Of a DNA stretch of 64,000 nucleotides, positions 33,423-44,831 are shown one piece after another. Position numbers and translations under genes: made by a program. Each line of letters starts with the position of its first letter. Position 1 is the stretch's first letter. The DNA is from Arachis hypogaea (taxonomy: Eukaryota; Streptophyta; Magnoliopsida; Fabales; Fabaceae): the NCBI RefSeq assembly GCF_003086295.3, contig NC_092040.1, positions 56,647,559 to 56,711,558 of the forward strand, written 5' to 3'. The notes below the pieces were generated by a model. That model had not been told where the DNA came from, did not search any database, and saw nothing but the letters and a program-made list of their open reading frames with translations.

Positions 33423-34998
33423 TAATGAGCGGATAATTTATACGCTTTTTGGCATTATTTTTAGATAGTTTTTAGTAGGATCTAGTTAGTTTTTAGTATA
33501 TTTTTATTAGTTTTTAAGCAAAATTCACATTTCTGGACTTTACTATGAGTTTGTATGTTTTTCTGTGATTTCAAGTATTTTCTGGCTAAAATTGAGGGAC
33601 CTGAGCCAAAATCTTATTCAGAGGCTGACAAAGGACTGCTGATGTTGTTGGATTCTGACCTCCCTGCACTCGAAATGGAATTTTTTGAGCTACAAGAGTC
33701 CAAATGGTGCTCTCTAAATTTCGTTAAAAAGTAGACATCCAGAGCTTTCCAGAAATATATAATAGTCAATACTTTTCTCGAGTTTAGATGATGCAAACTG
33801 GCGTTTAACGCCAGCTTTCTGCCCTATTCTGGCGTTAAACGCCAGAAACAAATTGCAAAGCAGAGGTAAACGCCAGAAACAGGTTACATACTAGCGTTTA
33901 ACTCCAAAAATAGTCTATGCACGTGAAAGCTTCAATGCTCAGCCCCAGCACACACCAAGTGGGCCCCATGAGTGGATTTATGCACTATCTATCTTAGTTT
34001 ACTCATTTTCTGTAAACCTAGATTACTAGTTGAGTATAAAAACTACTTTTAGAGATTTATTTCATACCTCATGACATTTTTACATTTGAACTTGTATCTT
34101 TGACGGCATGAGTCTCTAAACCCCATGGTTGGGGGTGAGGAGCTCTGTAGCGTCTCGATGAATTCATGCAAGTATTTCTATTTTCTATTCAATCTCGCTA
34201 GTCTCTATTCTAAGATATTCGTTCGCACTTCAACATGATGAATGTGATGATCCGTGACAATCATCACCATTCTCAACCTATGCACGCGTGCCTGACAACC
34301 ACTTCCGTTCTATCTTAGATTGACGTTCATCTCTTAGATTTCTGGCTCACGAGTTTGACTGTCTCTCCTGGCAACAGAGCGTTCATTCCGTGAGTCCAGA
34401 GTCTTTCTGGTATAAGCTAGAACCAATGGACAACATTCCTGAGATCCAAAAAGTCTAAACCTTATCTGTGGTATTCTGAGTAGGATCTGGAAGGGGATGT
34501 CTGTGACGAGCTTCAAACTCACGGATGTTGTGCGTGGTGACAGACGTAAAAGGATCACTGAATCCTATTCCAATATAAGTGAGAACCAACAGATGATTAG
34601 CCATGTACATGGACCTTTTTCACTGAGAGGACAGCTGGTAGCCATTGACAACGGTGATTCACCAACATACAGCTTGCCATGGAAAGAGACCTGCGTGCGT
34701 GAAGAAGAAGACAGTAGGAAAGCAGAAATTCAAAGGACAAAGCATCTCCAAAACTCCAACCCATTCTCCATTACTGCGTAACAATTACTCATTTCATGCT
34801 CTTTCACTTTTTACAATTCAAACTAAAGAACCCTATTGATATCCTGACTAAGAATAATAAGATAACCATAGCTTGCTTCAAGCTGGCAATCTCCGTGGGA
34901 TCGACCCTTACTCACGTAAGGTATTACTTGGACGACACAATGCACTTGCTGGTTAGTCTTGCGGAATTACATATTGTGAGTGTAATTTTCGTGCACTA
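33423..34998 (+). repeat. 5' LTR of element D
   Basis: 1576 bp, starting TAATGAGCGG (TG mutated to TA) and ending GTGCACTA. Four 17-bp palindromes or half-sites, a TATAAAAAC box at 34035-34043 and a U5 stem at 34906-34921 (CCTTAC-TCAC-GTAAGG). Confidence 0.92.
33798..33907 (+). repeat. 31-bp phased palindromes, D 5' LTR
   Basis: Units at 33798-33814 (CTGGCGTTTAACGCCAG), 33829-33845, 33860-33876 and 33891-33907, centres exactly 31 bp apart. Units 3 and 4 keep only one good half-site. They end about 130 bp upstream of the TATA box. Confidence 0.88.
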
Positions 34999-35004
34999 AG
35001 TTTT

Positions 35005-35022
35005 TGGTGCCGTTGCCGGGGA
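35005..35022 (+). other. Primer-binding site, tRNA-Asp type (element D)
   Basis: TGGTGCCGTTGCCGGGGA: one mismatch (T for C at position 4) to the tRNA-Asp complement. D' has the identical variant, so it is fixed in this family. Confidence 0.9.
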
Positions 35023-36063
35023 TTGTTTGAGTTTGAACAACTGACGGTTTATCTTCTTACTTAGATTAAGAAAAATTTGTCTTTTTGGTTTAGAGTCACT
35101 AAGATTGCATCTTTTATTATTCCTTTTAAAAATCTTTCAAAAATATTATTTTTCTTCATTAGTTTTTATTTTTTCTTTGAGTTTTTTGTTTGATTTTAGT
35201 TTCATATCTTAATTTTGGTGTCAATTGCATGTTTTTTTTATTTTCCTTTAAATTTTCGAGTTTGTGTTCTTTGTTCTTGCTTGATCTTCAAGTTGTTCTT
35301 GCTATTTTTCTTGTTTGATGTTTAGTTTGTCTTGTTTTGTGTCTTTTCCTATTTTTCTTGCGCATTTTCAAATTATTAGTTTTCAAAAAAAATTATATAT
35401 ATTAAAAATACCTTTTTAAAACACGTTAAATTTATAGCTCAATTGGCTAGAGCATTGTTCTTGTGTTCCTGGTAATTGGGTATCTTCCTTTTAAAACTTT
35501 TCAAAAAAATTAAAAAATAATTTTTCTTTGATTAAATCTTATGCCAAATTTTAAGTTTGGTGTTCTCTTGTTAATTTTTCTTTAGTTTTCATAAATTTTA
35601 TTTTGGTTTTCTAAAAATTTTAAAGTTTGGTGTTCTTTCTTTTGTTCTTGTGTTCTTGAGTCTTCTTTGTGTTTTCATTTTAAAATTTTTAAGTTTGGTG
35701 TGCCTTGGTGTTTTCCCTCCAAAATTTTCGAAAACAAGGAGCACTGGATCTAAAAATTTTAAGTCTTGTGTCTTTTGTGTGTTTTTCTCTTTCATAATAA
35801 AATTCAAAAATCAAACAAAAATATCTTTTCCTTTAATTTCCCATAATTTTCGAATCCCTTGGGTTGACTTGGTCAAATTTTTCTTTAAAATCATATCTTT
35901 TTCAAAAACATCCTAACCACTTTCTCTCTCCACACTTTTTTTCGAAAATCCTCATAAAATATTTTCAAATTTTTTTTATTTATTTCAGTTTATTTTACTT
36001 TTTTTTCGAAATTTTTTTTATAAATATAATAAAATAAATCCACATCATCTCCCTTTCTCCATC
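35023..36063 (+). other. Element D leader
   Basis: T-rich untranslated leader with AAGTTTGGTGT at 35553, 35623 and 35691, and a tRNA-like segment at 35433-35457. No gene. Confidence 0.7.
35433..35457 (+). other. tRNA 5'-half-like segment (A-box match)
   Basis: TAGCTCAATTGG (35435-35446) followed by CTAGAGCATTG matches the D-arm and A-box of class I tRNAs (TAGCTCAGTTGG...AGAGCA). No B-box or acceptor stem follows, so it is not a tRNA gene. The D' copy at about 62371-62395 has lost part of it. Confidence 0.5.
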
Positions 36064-37080
36064 ATGGACCTAAGTGAAAATGAACAACTCAGAAGGACTC
36101 TGGGGTCATATGCTAACCCCACTACTGCTTCATATGGGAGTAGTATCTGTATACCCTCCATCGGAGTCAGAAATTTTGAGTTGAATCCTCAACTCATTAT
36201 CATGGTGCAACAAAATTGCCAGTATTCCGGTCTTCCACAGGAAGAACCTACTGAGTTTCTCGCACAATTCTTACAAATTGCTGACATAGTACATGATAAG
36301 GAAGTAGATCAGGATGTCTATAGATTATTACTGTTTTCATTTGCTGTAAAAGACCAAGCTAAGAGGTGGTTAAATAACCAACCTAAGGCCAGCATAAGAA
36401 CATAGAAACAGTTGTCAGACAAGTTCCTAAATCAATATTTCCCTCCTAAGAGGATGACACAGCTAAGGCTAGACATCCAAGGCTTTAAACAAGAGGATAA
36501 TGTATCCCTTTACAACGCCTGGGAGAGGTACAGAGACATGCTAAGGAAATGCCCCTCTGAAATGTTTTTAGAGTGGGTGCAGTTAGACATCTTCTACTGC
36601 AGACTTTCAAAAAAAGCTCAGATATCCCTAGACCACTCAGCTGGTGGATCTATACATATGAGAAAAATAATTGAAGAGGCTCAAGAGCTCATTGATACAG
36701 TTGCTAGAAATCAGCATCTGTACTTAAGTAGTGAGTCCTCCACAAAAGAAGAGGCTAAGACAGTATCCACTAAACTTAGTCCTCTGGAACAAGTTGCTGA
36801 AATCAATCAGCATTTATGTTATTTGACAGAACAGTTGACAGAATTTAAAGAGATGTTACAAGACACTAAGGATGCTAACAAGAACATGGAAGCACAACTT
36901 GACCAAACAAGACGGCAGTTATCAAAATAGATACCAGAAGAGTGCCAAACAGTTCAATTAAGGAGTGAAAAAACATTGAATACCTCAGTTCAAACTAGCA
37001 GAAAGCCAAGAAAAGAACAAATAATGGAGGATGAGCAGATTGCTACCCAAAATTCCTCTAAGGACAGTAAGAGCCCATAG
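36064..37080 (+). pseudogene. gag: gag of element D, broken
   Basis: Begins MDLSENEQLRRTLGSYANPT, the equivalent of J gag from RRVLGSYSAPT, so the J N-terminal extension is absent or degraded here. The capsid core is clear: FELNPQLIIMVQQNCQYSGLPQEEP, AKRWLNNQP, FLNQYFPPKRMTQLR, YNAWERYRDMLRKCP. Stops are TAG at 36403-36405, at the same Trp position as the second stop in J gag, TAG at 36928-36930 and TAG at 37078-37080. The later part (LTEQLTEFKEMLQDTKDANKN) is a coiled coil. After 37080 the frame enters a repeat region that carries the family palindromes and passes into the protease frame. No zinc knuckle seen. Confidence 0.88.
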
Positions 37081-37090
37081 AGGAATGATT

Positions 37091-37286
37091 CTGGCATTCA
37101 AACACCAGAAAAGGGTGAAAAACTAGCGTTAAATGCCCAGTTTTGGCGTTCAAACGCCAGAAAAGGGAGAAAAAGTGGCGTTTAATGCCCAACCCATGTT
37201 CAGTTCTGGCGTTCAAATGCCAGAAAAGGGAGGGAATCTGGCGTTAAATGCCAATCCAGCCCCCAGTCCTGGCGTTCAAATGCCTA
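37091..37286 (+). repeat. Family palindromes inside gag-protease coding sequence (element D)
   Basis: Seven CTGGCGTTCAAATGCCAG-type units with centres near 37099, 37131, 37152, 37183, 37214, 37246 and 37277. Spacings are 31-32 bp except one of 20, which suggests an 11-12 bp loss; at that place the gag and protease frames fall out of register. Two units make 63 bp, a 21-residue peptide repeat (GVQMPEKG...LALNA). Confidence 0.85.
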
Positions 37287-40200
37287 TTAGGGGTCAGACA
37301 CTTGCAAGTGCTGATAATAACTCCCTCAAGAAGGATTCTCAACCTACCTCTGTAGGAAATAAACCTGTAGCAACCAAGGTTGAAGAATACAAAGCCAAAA
37401 TACCTTATCCTCAGAAACTCTGCCAAGCGGAACAGGATAAACAATTTGTTCGCTTTGTAAACTATCTCAGGACTCTTGAAATCAAGATTTCGTTTGTAGA
37501 GGTACTTGAGCAAATACCCTCTTATGCTAAGTTCATGAAAGAGATCTTAAGTCAGAAGAAGGATTGGAGAGAAACTAAAAAAGTTCTCCTCACTGAAGAA
37601 TGCAGTGCAATCATTTTAAAGAGCTTACCAGAGAAGCTTAAGGATCCGAGAAGCTTTATGATACTATGCACATTAGAGGGTACCTGTACTGCTCTACGTG
37701 ATCTTGGGGCAAGTATCAACCTAATTCCTGCATCCACTATCAGAAAGCTTGGGTTGACTGAAGAGGTTAAACCAACCCAGATTTGCCTTCAACTTGCTGA
37801 TGGCTCCATTAAAGACACATCAGGCATAATTGAGGATATGATTGTCACAGTTGGGCCATTTGCCTTTCCCACTAACTTTGTAGTGCTGGAAATGGAGGAG
37901 CACAAGAGTGCAACTCTCATTCTAGGAAGACATTTCCTAGCAACTGGATGAACCCTCATTGACGTCCAAAAAGGGAAAGTAACCCTGAGAGTCAATGAGG
38001 ATGAGTTTAGGCTGAATGCTATTGAAGCAATGAAGCACCCAAACACATCAAAAGACTGCATGCGTGTTGATATTATTGATTCCTTGGTACAAGAGATCAA
38101 TATGGCTGACAGTCTCGAACCAGAGATAAAGGATATCTTTAAAGATGTTCAGCCTGATCTGGAGGAACCAGAGGAAATAAAAAAATCTCTGAAAATTCCT
38201 CAGGAAGAGCAGAAACCTCCTAAATCCGAGCTCAAACCACTACTACCATCCCTAAAATATACTTTTCTGGGAGAAGGTGAAACTTTTCCTGTAATCATAA
38301 GCTCTGCCTTAGAGCCACAGGAAGAGAAAGTACTAATTCAGGTGTTAAGGAGACACAAGACAGCTCTTGGGTGGTCCATTAGTGATCTCAAGGGCATTAG
38401 CCCAGCCAAATACATGCATAAGATCCTACTGGAGGATAATGCCAAACCAGTGGTTCAACCACAAAGGTGGCTAAATCCAGCCATGATGGAGGTGGTGCAA
38501 AAAGAGGTCACTAAATTACTAGAGGCTGAAATTATTTATCCCATTTCTGATAGCCCTTGGGTGAGCCCTGTCCAAGTTGTGCCCAAAAAGGGAGGCATGA
38601 TAGTGGTTCATAATGAAAAAAATGAACTGGTTCCTACAAGAATAGTTACAGGGTGGCGTATGTGTATTGACTACAGAAGACTCAATACAGCCACCAGAAA
38701 GGATCATTTTCCTTTACCCTTCATAGACCAAATGCTAGAAAGGCTAGCAGGTCATGACTTTTACTGCTTTCTGGATGGCTACTCAGGCTATAACCAGATT
38801 ACAGTAGATCCCCAAGATAAAGAGAAAACAGCATTCACATGTCCATCTGGAGTATTTGCCTACAGAAGGATGCCATTTGGTCTGTGTAATACACATGCAA
38901 CCTTTCAGAGATGCATGCTCTCTATTTTCTCTGATATGGTGGAAAATTTTCTGGAAGTATTCATGGACGACTTCTCAGTATTTGGAGATTCGTTCAGCTC
39001 CTGTCTTGATCATCTAGCACTTGTTCTGAAAAGATGCCAAGAGACTAACCTGGTTTTAAATTGGGAAAAATGTCACTTTATGGTGACTGAAGGAATTGTC
39101 CTTGGGCATAAAATTTCGAACAAAGGCATAGAGGTGGATCAAGCTAAGGTGGAGGTAATCGAAAAATTACCACCACCCACCAATGTTAAGGCAATCAAAA
39201 GTTTTTTGGGACATTCATGATTCTACAGGAGGTTTATAAAGGATTTTTCAAAAATCGCAAAACCTCTGAGTAACCTGCTAGCTGCTGATACACCCTTTGT
39301 CTTTGACACAGAGTGTTTGCAGGCCTTTGAGACTCTGAAAGCTAAGCTGGTCACAGCGCCTGTCATTTTTGCACCGGACTGGACATTACCATTTGAATTA
39401 ATATGTGATGCCAGTGACCATGATATTGGTGCAGTATTGGGACAGAAGCATAACAAGTTTCTGCACGTCATTTACTACACTAGTCGTGTTCTAAATGACG
39501 CGCAAAAAAATTACACAACCACAGAAAAGGAATTGATTGCAGTGGTTTATGCCATTGACAAGTTCAGATCCTATTTGGTAGGATCAAAAGTGATTGTGTA
39601 CACTGACCATGCTACTCTTAAATATCTACTTACAAAGCAGGATTAAAAACCCAGGCTCATAAGATTGGTGTTGCTTCTTCAAGAGTTTGATATAGAAATA
39701 AGAGACAGAAAAGGGACAGAGAATCAAGTAGCAGATCACCTGTCCCGAATAGAACCAGTAGAAGGGATGTCTCTACCCCTCACTGAGATCTCTGAAACCT
39801 TTCTGGATGAGCAACTTTTTGCCATTCAGGAGGTGCCATGGTTTGCAAATATCACAAACTATAAGGCTGCAAGATTCATTCCCAAGGAGATCAGCAGGCA
39901 GCAAAAGAAAAAACTGCTTTCTAATGCGAAGTACTACTTATGGGATGAACCATATCTCTTCAAGAGATGCACAGAGGGACTAATCCATAGGTGCGTGCCT
40001 AGAAAAGAGGCACAGAAGATCTTATGGCATTGCCATAGATCAAAATATGGAGGACATTTCGGAGGTGAACGAACAGCCACCAAAGTCCTCCGATGTGGCT
40101 TCTACTGGCCTACAATCTATAGAGACTCCCGAGAGTTTGTACGTAACTATGACAGTTGCCAGCGAGCTGGTAATCTGTCTCATGGTTACGCCATGCCTCA

Positions 40201-41116
40201 ACAAGGGATCTTAGAGATTGAGTTGTTTGATGTATGGGGTATTGATTTCATGGGTCCTTTCCCACCATCATACTCAAACACTTACATTCTGGTGGTAGTA
40301 GACTATGTATCTAAATGGGTGGAGGTAATTGCAACACCCACTAATGATACTAAGAGAGTACTGAAGTTCCTTCAGAAACATATCTTTAACAGATTTGGTG
40401 TCCCTAGAGCACTGATCAGTGATGGAGGCATTCATTTCTGCAATAAACAGCTTTATACTGCCATGGTCCGATATGGAATTAGCCACAAGGTGGCTACTCC
40501 ATATCATCCATAGACTAATGGGCAAGCTAAAGTCTTTAATAAAGAACTAAAAAGAATCCTGGAACGGATTGTAATTGCCCATAGAAAGGATTGGGCAAAG
40601 AGCTTGTATGATGCTCTATGGGCATACAAAACAGCATTCAAGACTCCTATAGGAACCTCTCTATACCAGCTTGTGTATGGGAAGGCCTGTCACCTGCCCG
40701 TGGAACTGGAGCATAAAGCCTACTGGGCAACCAGATTCCTGAACCTTGATGCCAAATTAGCTGGAGAGAAAAAATTGCTCCAGCTGAATGAGCTAAAAGA
40801 ATTCAGACTCAATACTTTTGAAAATGCCAAAATTTACAAGGAGAAAGCAAGGAGATGGCATGATAAGAACCTGTCATCCAGAGTCTTTGAGCCAGGACAA
40901 AAGGTTTTCCTGTTTAACTCTAGGCTCAGGCTATTCCCTGGGAAACCAAAATCCCGGTGGAGAGGACCATATGTGATTACAGGTGTGTCACCATATGGAT
41001 ACTTAGAGCTTCAGGATATTGACTCTGACAAAAAGTTCATTGTTAATAGACAGCGAGTTAAGCATTATCTTGAAAGCAATGTCGAGCAAGAATGCTCAAA
41101 ACTGAGACTAGATTAA
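37133..41116 (+). pseudogene. pol: pol of element D: protease, RT, RNase H, integrase
   Basis: A single frame through 41116 with four stops: TGA 37949, TGA 39218, TAA 39644 and TAG 40511. Order: peptide repeats, PYPQKLCQAEQDKQF linker, protease (LGASINLIPASTI near 37705; LILGRHFLATG), RT ([33 protein letters not shown] near 38970), RNase H (CDASDHDIGAVLGQ, TTEKELIAVVYAIDKF, YTDHATLKYLL), and integrase with its H2C2 finger ([15 protein letters not shown]...CQRAGN). The first two core Asp are seen in [10 protein letters not shown] and ISDGGIHF. The third acidic residue, in [10 protein letters not shown] of J, is Lys here ([10 protein letters not shown], codon at 40529), which would abolish integration. 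No chromodomain follows. The frame is otherwise well preserved, so the stops look recent compared with element G. Confidence 0.92.
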
Positions 41117-41157
41117 AGCTCAGTAAAAGTCCAGCTAAAGACAGTAAAGAAGCACTT

Positions 41158-41175
41158 ATTGAGAGGCAACCCAAT
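41158..41175 (+). other. Conserved post-pol stem-loop, element D
   Basis: ATTGAG, loop AGGCAA, CCCAAT: outer pair A-T instead of G-C, one internal A/C mismatch. It lies 42 bp after the pol stop and is preceded by GAAGCACTT. Confidence 0.7.
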
Positions 41176-41333
41176 CTTATTTATCTATGTTAATCACTTT
41201 CTCATTTCATTTTTCATTGATATTTTATGTTTTCTTTAGGTTGATGATCATGTGGAATCACAAAAACAACTGCATAAATCAAAGAAATATCAAAAATAGC
41301 ATTAAAAACAGCACACCCTGGAGGAGAAACTTA

Positions 41334-41506
41334 CTGGCATTTAAACGCCAGTAAGGATAGCAGAATGGGCGTTTAACGCCCAGTCTTGCAGCATTCTGAG
41401 CGTTAAACGCCAGAAACAGGTTGCAGCCTGGTGTTTAACGCCAGGAAAATAATAAAACCTGGCGTTTAATGCCAGAATCAAGCAGCATTCTGGCGTTAAA
41501 CGTCAG
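41334..41506 (+). repeat. Six phased palindromes in D pol-ORF3 spacer
   Basis: Units 41334-41351, 41366-41382, 41396-41413, 41428-41444, 41459-41475 and 41490-41506; centre spacings 31-32 bp. The second unit, TGGGCGTTTAACGCCCA, differs from CTGGCGTTTAACGCCAG on both arms, so pairing is kept. Same repeats as in the D LTRs and gag. Confidence 0.9.
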
Positions 41507-41669
41507 GATTGCACATTAAGAACGTTTTTGCACGCCTAAATGGAGCAGGGATGAGAAGTTCTTGACCCCTCAGGATCTGTGGACCCCACAGGATCCCCAC
41601 CAATCTCAACTTATTCTCTCTTCCTCTATCTCCTTTATTCTCTTATTCTTCCCCTTCTTTCTTTCTTCT

Positions 41670-41689
41670 TTTGCTCGGGGACGAGCAAA
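41670..41689 (+). other. Conserved hairpin upstream of ORF3, element D
   Basis: TTTGCTCG-GGGA-CGAGCAAA, 8-bp stem, followed by GGTTTGGTGT. Position and form as in J and K. Confidence 0.78.
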
Positions 41690-41743
41690 CTTTTTAGGTT
41701 TGGTGTGGTAAAAGTATTGCTTTTTGTTTTTTCATAACCATTT

Positions 41744-42196
41744 ATGGCACCTAAGGCTGGATAAACCTCTAGAAAGAGAAAAGAGAAGGCAAAAACTTTC
41801 ACCTCCGAGTCATGGGAGATGGAAAAATTCATCTCAAAGGTCCATCAAGACCACCTCTATGAAGTTGTGGCCAAGAAAAAGGTGATCCCTATGCAATTCA
41901 GCTGGAATTGTCATAGAGGAAGACATCCTCATTAAAAAGGATAAGCCCATCACTAAGAAAATGATGGAGAAAACAAGAGAGCCCACTCATGGACCTCAAC
42001 AAGAGCATGAGGAATTCTCTCATCAAGAAATCCAGAGATGCCTCAAGGGATACATTTTCCTCCACACAACTATTGGGAGCAACTAAGAATAGGAGCACAT
42101 AAATCACTAGGGATGGAGCAACAAAGGCAAGAAGAGACATAGAGGAGCTTAAAAGCACCATTGGTTCTTCAAGAGGAAGACGCCACCCTCACTAAG
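41744..42196 (+). pseudogene. ORF3 relic of element D, central domain deleted
   Basis: Starts MAPKAG then a TGG-to-TAA-type stop, continuing in frame with TSRKRKEKAKTFTSE and KFISKVHQDHLYEVVAKKKVIP, like the N-terminus of J ORF3. Near 41907 it jumps to sequence equal to the J tail (DKPITKKMMEKTREP, compare EKPITKKQLEQTREQ), so the central conserved domain, roughly 600-700 bp, has been lost. The tail is Glu/Gln-rich. The internal deletion is like that seen in K, suggesting that D-family elements spread with a truncated ORF3. Not functional in this copy. Confidence 0.7.
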
Positions 42197-43287
42197 GTGG
42201 ACTCATTCCTTAATCTCCTTGTCTATTTATTTTTCTGTTTTTTGTTTTGAGCTTTATGTTTGGCTATGTTTTGTGTCTTCACTACATTATCATTAGTGTC
42301 TAGTATCTATGTCTTAAAACTATGAATAATTCCATGAATCCTTCACCTCTCTTAAATGAAAAATGTGATTAATTGCAAAAGAACAAGAAGTACTTGGATT
42401 TCAAATTTTATCTTGAAATTAGTTTAATTATTTTGATGTGGTGGCAATAATCTTTGTTTTCTAAATGAATGCTTGAACAGTGCATATTTTTATAGTAAAA
42501 TTTATGAATGTTAAAATTGTTGGCTCTTGAAAGAATGATGAACAAAGAAAAATGTTATTGATAATCTGAAAAATCATGAAATTGATTCTTGAAGCAAGAA
42601 AAAGTAGTGAAAAAAGAGAAAAAGAGAAAAAAAAAGTAGCGAAAAAAAGAAAAAAGAAAAAGAAAAATCAAGCAGAAAAAGCCAATAGCCTTTTAAACTA
42701 AAAGGCAAGGGTAAAAAAGATCCAAGGCTTTGAGCAATAATGGATAGGAGGGCCCAAGGAAATAAAATCCAGGCCTAAGCGGCTAAACCAAGCTGTCCCT
42801 AACCATGTGCTTGTGGCATGCAGGTCCAAGTGAAAAGCTTGAGACTGAGTGGTTAAAGTCATGATCCAAAGCAAAAAGAGTGTGCTTAAGAGCTCTGGAC
42901 ACCTCTAACTGGGGACTTTAGCAAAACTGAGTCACAATCTTAAAAGTGCTTGTGGCATTTATGTATCCGGTGGTTATACTAGAAAACAAAGTGCTTAGGG
43001 CCACGGCCATGACTCATAAAGTAGCTATTTTCAAGAATCAACATACTTAACTAGGAGAATCAATAACACTATCTAAAATTCTGAGTTCCTATACATGCCA
43101 ATCATTCTGAATTTCAAAGGATAAAGTGAGATGCCAAAACTATTTAGAAGCAAAAAGCTACTAGCCCCGCTCATCTAATTGGGACTAAGTTTCATTGATA
43201 TTGTGAGATTCATTGTATATTATCTTCTTTTTATCCTATTTGATTTTCAGTTGCCGGGGGACAAGCAACAATTTAAGTTTGGTGTTG
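42197..43287 (+). other. Element D 3' noncoding region
   Basis: No gene. A-rich tract near 42600-42665, two copies of the cross-family module (about 42719-42860 and 42945-43015), degenerate hairpin at 43250-43269 and AAGTTTGGTGT at 43275-43285 before the LTR. Confidence 0.7.
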
Positions 43288-44831
43288 TGATAAGCGGATA
43301 ATTTATACACTTTTTGGCATTATTTTTAGTAGGATCTAGTTAGTTTTTAGTATATTTTTATTAGTTTTTAAGTAAAATTCACATTTCTGGACTTTACAAT
43401 GAGTTTGTGTGTTTTTCTATGATTTCATGTATTTTCTGGCTGAAATTGAGGGACCTGAGCAAAAATCTGATTCAGAGGCTGACAAAGGACTGCTGATGCT
43501 GTTGGATTCTGACCTCCCTGCACTTGAAATAGAATTTTATGAGCTACAGGAGTCCACATCGCACTCTCTCAATTGCGTTGGAAACTAGACATTCAGGGCT
43601 TTCTAGCAATATATAATAATTAATACTTTTCTCGAGTTTAGACGACGCAAACTGGCATTTAACGCCAGCTTTCTGCCCTATTCTGGCGTTAAACGCTAGA
43701 AACAAGTTGCAAAGCAGAGTTAAACGCCAGAAATAGGTTACATACTGGCGTTTAACTCCAAAAATATCCTATGCACGTGAAAGCTTCAATGCTCTGCCCC
43801 AACACACACCAAGTGGGCCCCAGGAGTGGATTTCTGCACTATCTATCTTAGTTTACTCATTTTCTGTAAACCTAGGTTATTAGTTGGGTATAAAAACTAC
43901 TTTTAGAGATTTATTTCGTACCTCATGACATTTTTACATCTGAACTTGTATCTTTGATGGCATGAGTCTCTAAACCCCATGGTTGGGAGTGAGGAGCTCT
44001 GCAGCGTCTCGATGAATTAATGCAAGTATTTCTGTTTTCTATTCAATCTCGCTAGTCTCTATTCTAAGATATTCGTTTGCACTTCAACATGATGAATGTG
44101 ATTATCCGTGACAATAATCACCATTCTCAACCTATGAACGCGTTCCTGACAACAACTTCCGTTCTACCTTAGATTGACGTTCATCTCTTGGATTTCTGGC
44201 TCACGAGTTTGACTGCCTCTTCTGACAACAGAGCGTTCAATTCGTGAGTCCAAAGTCTTTGTGGTATAAGCTAGAACCAATGGGTAGCATTCCTGAGATC
44301 TAGAAAGTCTAAACCTTGTCTGTGGTATTCCGAGTAGGATCTGGGAGGGGATGTTTGTGACGAGCTTCAAACTCACGGAATTTGGGCGTGGTAACAGATG
44401 CAAAAGGATCACTGGATCCTATTCCAACATAATAGCCATGTACATGGACCTTTTTCACTGAGAGGACAGCTGGTAGCCATTGACAACGGTGATCCACCAA
44501 TATACAGCTTGCCATGGAAAGAGACCTGCGTGCGTGAAGAAGAAGACAGTAGAAAAGCAGAAATTCAAAGGACAAAGCATCTCCAAAACTCCAACCCATT
44601 CTCCATTACTGAGTAACAATTACTCATTTCATGCTCTTTCACTTTTTACAATTGAAACTAAAGAACCCTATTGATATCCTGACTAAGAATAATAAGATAA
44701 CCATAGCTTGCTTCAAGCCGGTAATCTCTGTGAGATTGACCCTTACTCACGTAAGGTATTACTTGGACGACCCAGTGCACTTGCTGGTTAGTTGTGCGGA
44801 ATTACATAGTGTGTGTAATTTTCGTGCACCA
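43288..44831 (+). repeat. 3' LTR of element D
   Basis: TGATAAGCGG...GTGCACCA, 1544 bp. Palindrome units at 43652-43668, 43683-43699, 43714-43730 and 43745-43761 keep the exact 31-bp phase. TATAAAAAC at 43889-43897. It lacks about 20 bp present at 34578-34600 of the 5' LTR. Confidence 0.92.

Larger units (their letters stand above)
33423..44831 (+). mobile_element. Element D, complete Athila-like LTR retrotransposon (11.4 kb)
   Basis: LTRs at 33423-34998 and 43288-44831 flank PBS, leader, gag, protease-RT-RNase H-integrase, palindrome spacer, ORF3 relic and 3' region. It is flanked by perfect GGCTT duplications (33418-33422 and 44832-44836) inside the protease-RT region of element G. K and D' are close relatives. 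Pol keeps one frame with few stops, but the integrase catalytic Glu is Lys and ORF3 is deleted in the middle, so it is dead. Confidence 0.93.

Noticed and set aside
35433..35457. Functional tRNA gene
   Set aside because: Only an A-box/D-arm match; no anticodon arm, B-box or acceptor pairing follows.
44309..44616. Frames on both strands in the D LTR (also 34497-34781)
   Set aside because: LTR sequence repeated between copies; no protein family features and frames differ between LTRs.
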